From: Reyranella sp.
GTDB taxonomy: Bacteria > Pseudomonadota > Alphaproteobacteria > Reyranellales > Reyranellaceae
Assembly: GCA_019750135.1 (NCBI GenBank)
Contig: JAIEOV010000058.1
Coordinates: 1-64,000, forward strand
Reading direction: 5' to 3'
DNA length: 64,000 nucleotides
Program-made: the position numbers and the translations under genes
Notes under the pieces: generated by a model
Databases searched by the model: none
Seen by the model: only the letters and a program-made list of their open reading frames with translations
Told to the model about the DNA's origin: nothing
Part shown: positions 56,260-64,000 of the stretch, one piece after another
How the letters are laid out: each line of letters opens with the position of its first letter
Position numbering within the stretch: the stretch's first letter is position 1

Positions 56260-57078
56260 CTATCCGGCGCGGCGCTCCACTGCCGCCCTTGTCAGGTTGG
56301 CCGGGGGCCGGCGCTCGAACTCTTCCTTGACGGTGCGGTTGAGGTCGAAGCGGAGCGCCGTGGCCTCGGGCCGCGACACCCAGAGATGGGCGGCGAGCGT
56401 ATAGTTGCCGTCGCCGACGCTCTCCACGCCGACATCGGAAACCCGCAGCACGCGCTTGTCGCGCTGGACCATCTCCTTCAGGCGGGCGATGGCCGCGCCG
56501 ATATCGTCGTTGGCCGGACGCTGGAAGGTGAGCTCGATGCGCGCCGTGTCGTTGCGCGTCGGTACCCGCACGATCTCGCCCCACAATTTGCCGTTGGGGA
56601 TGATGATGCGCGCATTGTCGTCGCCGTCGATCTCGGTGAAGAACAGGTTGATCTCGCAGACCGAGCCGCCGACGTTGGCGGTCTCGATGCGATCGCCGAT
56701 ATGGAACGGCCGGAACAGCACCAGCATGATGCCGGCGGCGAGGTTGCTGAGCGTGCCCTGCAGCGCGAGGCCGACGGCGATGCCGAGCGCACCCAGCACG
56801 GCCACGAAGCTCGTGGTGGCGATGCCGAAGGTGGTGAGCACGGCGACGAAGGTGAAGACCAGGGCCATGTAGCGCGCGCCGTTACCCAGGAAGAGCGCGA
56901 CCGTACGATCGATGCGTGACGACTTCTGGCAGAGCCGCACGACCGCGCCGTAGACGATGCGCGAGGCCATCCAGCCGATCAGCAGGATGATGATCGCGCC
57001 GACGATGCGCAGGCCGTAGGTCGTGACCAGGGCCACGGCCGTGCTGGCCGCACCGGTCCATTGGGCTTCGAGGTCCAT
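56260..57078 (-). CDS. MscS-type mechanosensitive ion channel
   Basis: A 272-aa small-conductance channel that opens under hypo-osmotic stress. Three N-terminal spans (YGLRIVGAIIILLIGWMAS; YMALVFTFVAVLTTFG; the pore helix SFVAVLGALGIAVGLALQG with the Gly/Ala packing of TM3) precede the beta domain (FHIGDRIE, IDGDDNARIIIPNGKL) and the C-terminal alpha/beta domain. Length matches E. coli MscS (286 aa). Confidence 0.94.
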   Translation of the reverse strand: MDLEAQWTGAASTAVALVTTYGLRIVGAIIILLIGWMASRIVYGAVVRLCQKSSRIDRTVALFLGNGARYMALVFTFVAVLTTFGIATTSFVAVLGALGIAVGLALQGTLSNLAAGIMLVLFRPFHIGDRIETANVGGSVCEINLFFTEIDGDDNARIIIPNGKLWGEIVRVPTRNDTARIELTFQRPANDDIGAAIARLKEMVQRDKRVLRVSDVGVESVGDGNYTLAAHLWVSRPEATALRFDLNRTVKEEFERRPPANLTRAAVERRAG

Positions 57079-57126
57079 GAGGGCAACAACGCACCGCGCG
57101 ACGATGCGGTTGCCCTGGGCGAGGCG

Positions 57127-58362
57127 TCAGCGCCCGTCGTTGTCGCGGATGAAGTCGCGGACGCGCGGCATGATCTGCTCGCGCCACTTGCGGCCGTTGA
57201 AGATGCCGTAATGGCCGACACGCGGCTGCTCCCAGTGCACGTGGCGTGCACCAGGAATGTTCGGCGTGAGGGCGTGCGCCGCCTTGGTCTGGCCGATGCC
57301 GGAGATGTCGTCGAGCTCGCCCTCGACGGTCATCAGTGCGGTCTCGATGGCCGAAGGATCGATCTTGCGGCCGCGGCTCACCCAGACGCCGCGCGGCAGC
57401 AGGTGCTCCTTGAATACGACCTCGATGGTCTGCAGGTAGAACTCGGCGGTGAGGTCCATCACCGCAAGATACTCGTCGTAGAAGGCGCGATGGCCATCGG
57501 CCGAATCGTCGTCGCCTTTCACCAGATGCTCGAACTGGCGCATGTGCGCGTTGATGTGCCGGTCGAGGTTCATGCTGATGAACGAGGTGAGCTGCAGGAA
57601 GCCCGGATAGACCCGGCGCATTCCGCCCGGATAGTTCAACGGCACCGTCGTGATCACGTTGTCGCGGAACCACATCATCGAGTTGCGCATCGCGAGATCA
57701 TTGGGCGTCGTCGGGCTGACGCGCGTGTCGATCGGGCCGCCCATCAGGGTGATCGACCGGGGCTGGCGCGGATCCTTGTCGGCCGCCATCAGCGCCGCCG
57801 CCGCCATGACCGGCACCGACGGCTGGCAGACCGCGATGACATGGACGTCCGGACCGAGGTAGCGGCAGAACTCCATGACGTAGTCGACATAGTCGTCGAG
57901 ATCGAAGTTGCCCTGGGCGAGCGGCACTTCGCGCGCGTCGGTCCAGTCGGTGATGTGCACGTCGTGCTCGGGCAGCATCGCCTCGACCGTGCCGCGCAGC
58001 AGGGTGGCGAAGTGGCCGCTCATCGGCGCCACCACCAGGACCTTGGGATCCTTCCGGGTGGTGTCACGGTGGAAGTGCAGTAGCTGGCAGAACGGCTTGC
58101 GGAGAAGGATCTCCTCGTTGACGGCGACGACTTCGTTGCCGATCTCCGTCGTCTTCAGGCCGAAGGCCGGCTTGCCGTAATTCTGCGTGAGCCGCGCCAT
58201 GATCTCGGCACCGGCTGCCATGGATTTGCCGAACCAGGTGTCGGTCAGCGGGTTGTACGGGCTTGAGTAGACCTGCTCGAGCGTGTTCGCCCAAAGGCGG
58301 GCCGGCTTGGCGAGCTGACGCTGGAACTCGTACGCCTGGTACAGCAAAGAAGACGCTAACAC
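57127..58362 (-). CDS. phaZ: Intracellular polyhydroxyalkanoate depolymerase
   Basis: A 411-aa alpha/beta-hydrolase that mobilises stored PHA granules. The nucleophile is Cys in VIAVCQPSVP (about 178-186), the Cys-variant lipase box of intracellular PhaZ. Other family segments are LYQAYEFQRQLAKPAR, VLVVAPMSGHFATLLRGTV, HDVHITDWTDAR and the terminal VGHYGIFNGRKWRE with the catalytic His. GTG 58362 with AAGGAA upstream is the first start; an in-frame TTG at the LLYQAYE position would suit the family length better. Confidence 0.93.
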   Translation of the reverse strand: MLASSLLYQAYEFQRQLAKPARLWANTLEQVYSSPYNPLTDTWFGKSMAAGAEIMARLTQNYGKPAFGLKTTEIGNEVVAVNEEILLRKPFCQLLHFHRDTTRKDPKVLVVAPMSGHFATLLRGTVEAMLPEHDVHITDWTDAREVPLAQGNFDLDDYVDYVMEFCRYLGPDVHVIAVCQPSVPVMAAAALMAADKDPRQPRSITLMGGPIDTRVSPTTPNDLAMRNSMMWFRDNVITTVPLNYPGGMRRVYPGFLQLTSFISMNLDRHINAHMRQFEHLVKGDDDSADGHRAFYDEYLAVMDLTAEFYLQTIEVVFKEHLLPRGVWVSRGRKIDPSAIETALMTVEGELDDISGIGQTKAAHALTPNIPGARHVHWEQPRVGHYGIFNGRKWREQIMPRVRDFIRDNDGR

Positions 58363-58538
58363 ATTGGTTTCCTTGATTTATTTCAGGTACCCCGGGAGGA
58401 GGTACTCGGCAAGTCAACGCGTCAGATATGGGGAGGGCCACACCCTCCTGCCGCACCTTTTTGGTGACCGAAAACGCCCCCTAACCCCAGGGTGCAATCT
58501 ACACCAGAGGTCCTCCGATGGCGACCGGAAGTTGGCCG

Positions 58539-59117
58539 CTAGAGAAGCCGTTGCACACCGGCCGCGATCTGCTCGGCCTTGGCTTCATGCGTGAAGTGGG
58601 TGACGAAACGGCCGTTGCGATCGAGCAGGTAGACGATCGAGGAATGGTCCATCAGGTAGGGTCCGCCATCCTTGCCCGGCACCTTCTGGAAGTAGACGCG
58701 ATAGGCGCGCGCAACGTCGGCGATCTGCTGCGGCGTGCCGGTGAGGCCGATGAAGGTCGGGCCGAAATTCTCGACATAGCCCTTCAGCAGCTTGGGCGTG
58801 TCGCGCTCGGGATCGATGGTGATGAACACCAGGTTCACCTTCTTTGCCGCGTCCGGCCCCAGCTTTTCGATGGCGTTGGACATCAGCAGCAGCGAGGTCG
58901 GGCAGACGTCGGGGCAGTAGGTGAAGCCGAAATAGATCAGGGTCGGCTTGCCCTTGAGGCTGTCGCTGGTGACGGTGCGGCCGTCCTGGTCGGTGAGGGC
59001 GAAGGGCCCGCCGATGGCGGGCTTGCCGCCTTGAAAGGCGTCCCAGCCGATCCACACGGCGGCGGCGGCCAGGCAGGCGATCCAGACGCCCAGCAGCGCC
59101 TTCATCGTACGTGACAT
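58539..59117 (-). CDS. SCO1/SenC family copper chaperone
   Basis: A 192-aa thioredoxin-fold protein that delivers copper to cytochrome c oxidase or buffers thiol/redox state. One N-terminal span (LLGVWIACLAAAAVWIGW) anchors it. The copper site is Cys68 and Cys72 in FTYCPDVCP, with a His in YLMDHSSIVYLL. ATG 59117 or 59105 may start the gene; neither has a clear Shine-Dalgarno. It is divergent from the HD hydrolase gene. Confidence 0.9.
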   Translation of the reverse strand: MSRTMKALLGVWIACLAAAAVWIGWDAFQGGKPAIGGPFALTDQDGRTVTSDSLKGKPTLIYFGFTYCPDVCPTSLLLMSNAIEKLGPDAAKKVNLVFITIDPERDTPKLLKGYVENFGPTFIGLTGTPQQIADVARAYRVYFQKVPGKDGGPYLMDHSSIVYLLDRNGRFVTHFTHEAKAEQIAAGVQRLL

Positions 59118-59182
59118 GCAGCGAAGATGGGCCGGACTGGCCGGCTCGACAAGACAGGCGACTGGTCGCACAAGAGGAGTTG

Positions 59183-59725
59183 ATGAGTACCGATCTGGTT
59201 CACTTGGCGCGCGCCGCCGACTACGCCGCCCGCCAGCACATCGCACAGCGGCGCAAAGGTGAGCGCGCCGAGCCCTATATCAACCATCTGACCGAGGTGG
59301 CGGCGCTGCTCGCCGAGGCGACCGACGGCAGCGACGTCGTGCTGCTGATGGGCGGCCTGCTGCACGACACACTCGAGGACACGGACGCCACCTATGAGGA
59401 TCTCGTCGAGCGGTTCGGCCCCGAGGTCGCCGCCTTGGTGGCCGAGGTCACGGACGACAAGTCCCTGCCCAAGGAAGAGCGCAAGCGCCTGCAGATCGAG
59501 AAGACCGCCGGCAAGTCGCGGCGCGCCAAGCTGCTCAAGCTTGCCGACAAGACCTCGAACCTGCGCAGCCTGATGGCGAGCCCTCCGGCCGGCTGGTCCC
59601 AGCAGAGGCTGCGTGACTATGTCGTGTGGGCGCACGATGTCGTACGGTCCTGCCGCGGGCTGAACCCGCAGCTGGAGGCCGCCTTCGACGCGGCTCATGA
59701 ACAAGCAAGCCGACATTTCGGCTGA
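59183..59725 (+). CDS. Mesh1-like small alarmone hydrolase (HD domain)
   Basis: A 180-aa HD phosphohydrolase with no synthetase, TGS or ACT domain. The metal ligands fall at His35 (PYINHLTEVA), His61-Asp62 (GLLHDTLEDT) and Asp122 (LKLADKTSNL), the same positions I recall for animal Mesh1, and the length is the same. Family members hydrolyse (p)ppGpp and some act on NADPH. ATG 59183 follows GAGGAG; the open frame starting at 59111 overlaps the SCO1 gene's start. Confidence 0.85.
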   Translation: MSTDLVHLARAADYAARQHIAQRRKGERAEPYINHLTEVAALLAEATDGSDVVLLMGGLLHDTLEDTDATYEDLVERFGPEVAALVAEVTDDKSLPKEERKRLQIEKTAGKSRRAKLLKLADKTSNLRSLMASPPAGWSQQRLRDYVVWAHDVVRSCRGLNPQLEAAFDAAHEQASRHFG

Positions 59726-59736
59726 ATGAGGAAGTC

Positions 59737-60372
59737 ATGTTCTACGATGCCGCCAAGCGCGATCATGGACTGCCGCAGGATCCGCTGAAGGCGCTGATCG
59801 TGCCGCGGCCGATCGGCTGGATCTCGACGGTCGACCGAGAGGGCCGCGTGAACCTGGCGCCCTACAGCTTCTACAATGCGGTGAGCGAGTTTCCGCCGGT
59901 GGTCTATTTCGCCATCACCGGCACCTACGGCAGCACGCCGACCAAGCACAGCCGCATGAACGCCGAATCGACCGGCGAGTTCGTCGTCAACATGGTGAGC
60001 GAGAGCCTGAAGGAGCAGATGAACGTCACGACCAGCATGGTCGAGTTCGGCGTCGACGAGCTCAGGATGGCGGGCCTCACGCCGGAGCCCTCGACCTTGG
60101 TGAAGCCGCCGCGGGTCAAGGAATCGCCGGTGGCGCTGGAGTGCAAGTACTGGCGCACGATCGAGCTGCCGGTCGAGAAGGGCCACGAGAGCAAGCGCGG
60201 CTCGGTGGTGTTCGGCCAGGTGGTGGGCGTGCATATCGACGACAGCATCATCAAGGACGGCCGCATCGACACGCTGGCCTTCAAGCCGGTCGCGCGGCTC
60301 GGCTACAGCGAATACACCACGACCGACAATGTCTGGCGCATGAGACGGCCGGACGACCCGAAGTATCAGTAG
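59737..60372 (+). CDS. Flavin reductase family protein
   Basis: A 211-aa FMN-binding split-barrel protein. FMN contacts are expected in PRPIGWISTVDREGRVNLAPYSFYN, read in two parts, and FVVNMVSESLKEQM; ECKYWRTIELP and VFGQVVGVHIDDS close the barrel. It could be a flavin reductase supplying a monooxygenase or a standalone reductase. GAGG precedes the ATG; it starts 11 nt after the hydrolase stop, so co-transcription is likely. Confidence 0.9.
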   Translation: MFYDAAKRDHGLPQDPLKALIVPRPIGWISTVDREGRVNLAPYSFYNAVSEFPPVVYFAITGTYGSTPTKHSRMNAESTGEFVVNMVSESLKEQMNVTTSMVEFGVDELRMAGLTPEPSTLVKPPRVKESPVALECKYWRTIELPVEKGHESKRGSVVFGQVVGVHIDDSIIKDGRIDTLAFKPVARLGYSEYTTTDNVWRMRRPDDPKYQ

Positions 60373-60373
60373 G

Positions 60374-60514
60374 CTGGGGGCGCGCCACTCCAGTGGCGCG
60401 TCATATCATGCTCTTCCGGACCGCGCGCATCCTTGCGCGCTCATGGATCATGAGCGAGCTGGAAGCTCGCGGTCCGGAAGATCATGACGCGCCACTGGAG
60501 TGGCGCGCCCCCAG
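60374..60514. repeat. Nested palindromic repeat, copy 2 (swapped module order)
   Basis: Arms 60374-60444 and 60449-60514 form a long inverted repeat. The outer module is CGCGCCACTCCAGTGGCGCG (module B) and the inner one CTTCCGGACCGCGCGC with GCGCTCATG (module A), the reverse of the order at 685-821. It lies between convergent flavin reductase and amidase genes, and the amidase stop codon is at its right edge, so it can terminate both. Confidence 0.85.
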
Positions 60515-61851
60515 CTATGAGCCGCGAACGATGGGCGCCACGCTCCGCGCCATCGCCAGCACGCGTTTGTCGGCCATCGCCTCGCCCATCAGCGAGAAGC
60601 CGACCGGCAGTTCGCCCGGGGCGTGGCAGGGCAGGCTGATGCCGCAGCGGTCCAGGAAGTTGCCGACCGTGGTGTTGCGCAGCAGCAGCATGTTCTTCTT
60701 GGTGAAGCCATCGGGCGTCGAGACTTCGTCGAGTGTCGGCGCGACGATGGCGCAGGTCGGCATGACGACGGCGTCGTAGTTCGACGTGATCGCCGAGACG
60801 CGCCTCTGCAGGTCGGCGCGGGCGGCCATCAGGTCGATGTAGTCGGCGGCGCTCATCTCCTTGCCGCGCATGATGCGCGGATAGACGAGCTGGTCGTAGT
60901 CCTTGCCGCGACGCTCGATCAGCGTGCGGTGCCAGGCATAGGCCTCGGAAGCGGCGAAGGTGCCGCGGGCGTTGATGGCGTTGAGCTCGTTCAGCTCGGG
61001 CAGGTCGATCTTCTCGATCTTTACGCCGATGCCGGATAATGCCTTCAGCGCCCGCTCGAAGGCAGCGGTGACGGTGGCATCGAGATCGTCCATCACAAAA
61101 TGCATGGGCACGGCGAAGCGGAGGCCGGCGAGCGGCGCCGGCTGGGGCACCGAAATCGGCTCGCCCGCGAACACCGCATCGACGATGGCGCAGCATTCGA
61201 CGGAGTTGGCCAGCGGTCCGATGGAATCGAGCGAGGTCGAGAGCGGCACGACGCCGTCGATCGGCACGCGGCGCGCCGTCGGCTTGAAGCCGGTGATGCC
61301 GCAGACGGCGGCAGGAATGCGCACCGAGCCGCCGGTGTCGGTGCCCAGCGCCGCCACGGCCATGCCGTCGGCTACCGAGACCGCCGCGCCCGACGAGGAG
61401 CCGCCCGGCACGCGCTTGCGGTCGGCGGGATTGCCCGGTGTGCCGTAGTGCGGGTTGAAGCCGACGCCTGAAAAGGCGAACTCGCTCATGTTGGTGCTGC
61501 CGACGATCACCGCGCCGGCCGCGCGCAGGCGCGCTACCACGGGCGCATCGGCCTTGGCCGGCGGCGTGTCGTCGAGCGCCTTGGAGCCGGCGAGCGTGGT
61601 CTCGCCCGCGACGTTGCACAGGTTCTTGATCGAGACCGGGATGCCGGCGAGCGGCGAGGGCACGAGGCCTGCCTTGCGCTGGACGTCGCTGGCGTCGGCC
61701 GCGGCCAACGCCTGGTCGCGCCAGACCTTGATGAAGACGCGGCCGCCTTCACCCTTGGGATCGGCGATGCGCGCCAGCGCCTGCTCGGTGAGCTGGCGCG
61801 AGGTGGTGCGGCCGGCGGCGAGGTCCGCGGCCAGTTGCAGGATGGTCGGGT

Positions 61852-61855
<4 letters not shown>
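60515..61855 (-). CDS. Amidase signature family amidohydrolase
   Basis: A 446-aa amidase with the Ser-cisSer-Lys triad: Lys in PVSIKNLCNVAG (near 77), the Ser-rich PGGSSSGAAVSVADG and GTDTGGSVRIPAA. The enzyme would hydrolyse an amide or act on an acyl-amine; AtzE or GatA-like roles are not supported by neighbours. Start is GTG 61855, overlapping the acs stop (GTGA), so translation is coupled to acetyl-CoA synthetase. Confidence 0.9.
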
Positions 61856-63789
<1,934 letters not shown>

Positions 63790-63821
63790 GGTTCCCTCCC
63801 ATCGGCTTTTGCCGCGTATTC

Positions 63822-63839
63822 AGCGGGTTTTAGCCCGCT
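63822..63839 (-). terminator. Hairpin between nitroreductase and acs
   Basis: AGCGGG and CCCGCT arms with a TTTTAG loop lie 36 nt after the nitroreductase stop and 33 nt before the acs start in the direction of transcription. The stem is short, so this could be a weak terminator or a leader structure. Confidence 0.35.
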
Positions 63840-63874
63840 CGCAGCCGCCTCGGCAATTCGACTTTGGTGCCCGG

Positions 63875-64000
63875 TTACTCATGGATCCAGGTCGTGAAAT
63901 CCTCGAGCGGGGCACGCTCTGTGATCAGGCTGTTCGGTACTTCGTCGGGATCGGCATAGCCCAGCGCCAGGCCGCAGATCACGACCTCGTCGTCGGGCAC
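63875..64000 (-). CDS. Nitroreductase family protein, 3' end only
   Basis: The last 41 codons of a minus-strand gene enter from the right edge. VPDDEVVICGLALGYADPD is the conserved C-terminal region of NfsA/NfnB-type flavin nitroreductases (the family uses FMN and NAD(P)H to reduce nitro or quinone groups). The stop TAA is 63875-63877; the start lies outside the window. Confidence 0.8.
   Translation of the reverse strand: MPDDEVVICGLALGYADPDEVPNSLITERAPLEDFTTWIHE

Overview
The window is about 64 kb of high-GC bacterial chromosome, densely packed with short intergenic gaps, many 4-nt start/stop overlaps and several GTG/TTG starts. The gene set points to an alphaproteobacterium: ubiE-ubiB-coaBC-dut, rho, maf-aroE, coaE-dnaQ and secB together (genes that usually lie near the alphaproteobacterial replication origin), intracellular PHA depolymerase, a cyclic beta-1,2-glucan synthase, and promoter-like sites of the alphaproteobacterial EcfG type. 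A Reyranella-like or other Rhodospirillales/Hyphomicrobiales lineage is my guess; nothing in the sequence proves a genus. I see no rRNA, tRNA, CRISPR array, prophage or complete insertion sequence.

Layout. 1-5.8 kb: ubiquinone genes ubiE (cut by the left edge) and ubiB, a TauE/SafE-type permease, coaBC and dut, an Rrf2 regulator and a carboxymuconolactone-decarboxylase-like protein. 5.8-9.3 kb: MaoC hydratase, GNAT, 3-hydroxyisobutyrate-dehydrogenase-type enzyme, cupin, small membrane protein, HAD hydrolase. 9.3-20 kb: rho, NQO1-like flavoprotein, luciferase-like oxidoreductase, PQQ sugar dehydrogenase-maf-aroE (minus), quinone oxidoreductase-coaE-dnaQ (plus), carotenoid oxygenase, secB. 20-32.6 kb: catabolic and envelope genes (class I amidotransferase, gentisate-type dioxygenase, DUF4394-like protein, Gfo/Idh oxidoreductase, LytTR regulator, a TPR-like protein ending in CXXCH, EI24 protein, CaiB/BaiF CoA-transferase, secreted beta-propeller, metallo-beta-lactamase fold, GFA protein, atypical SDR). 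32.6-37.85 kb: an accessory-looking stretch with small envelope or unknown genes, a groES-groEL pair with a candidate heat-shock promoter, and very small ORFs. 37.85-46.4 kb: one 2848-codon cyclic beta-1,2-glucan synthase gene. 46.4-52.8 kb: 45-aa basic protein, outer-membrane beta-barrel, recQ, and a KaiC-like ATPase overlapping a hybrid histidine kinase. 52.8-55.35 kb: an ECF42-type sigma factor module (YCII/DGPF protein, sigma factor, VOC protein, DoxX). 55.4-64 kb: metallophosphatase, MscS channel, PHA depolymerase, SCO1, Mesh1-like alarmone hydrolase, flavin reductase, amidase, acetyl-CoA synthetase, and the end of a nitroreductase.

The strongest non-routine signals are regulatory. Two copies of one promoter-like motif (TGTCGG-N17-CGTCC) precede the two halves of the ECF42 module, suggesting an autoregulated regulon inside this window. 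A GGAAC-N16-CGTT site precedes the kaiC-like/histidine-kinase operon and would place it under the general stress response. Three related nested palindromes share modules whose order is swapped between copies. Other points worth following are a secreted protein whose last five residues are a c-type heme motif, an SDR lacking most of its catalytic tetrad, a Ser/Thr-rich insert in Rho, and a stand-alone alarmone hydrolase.
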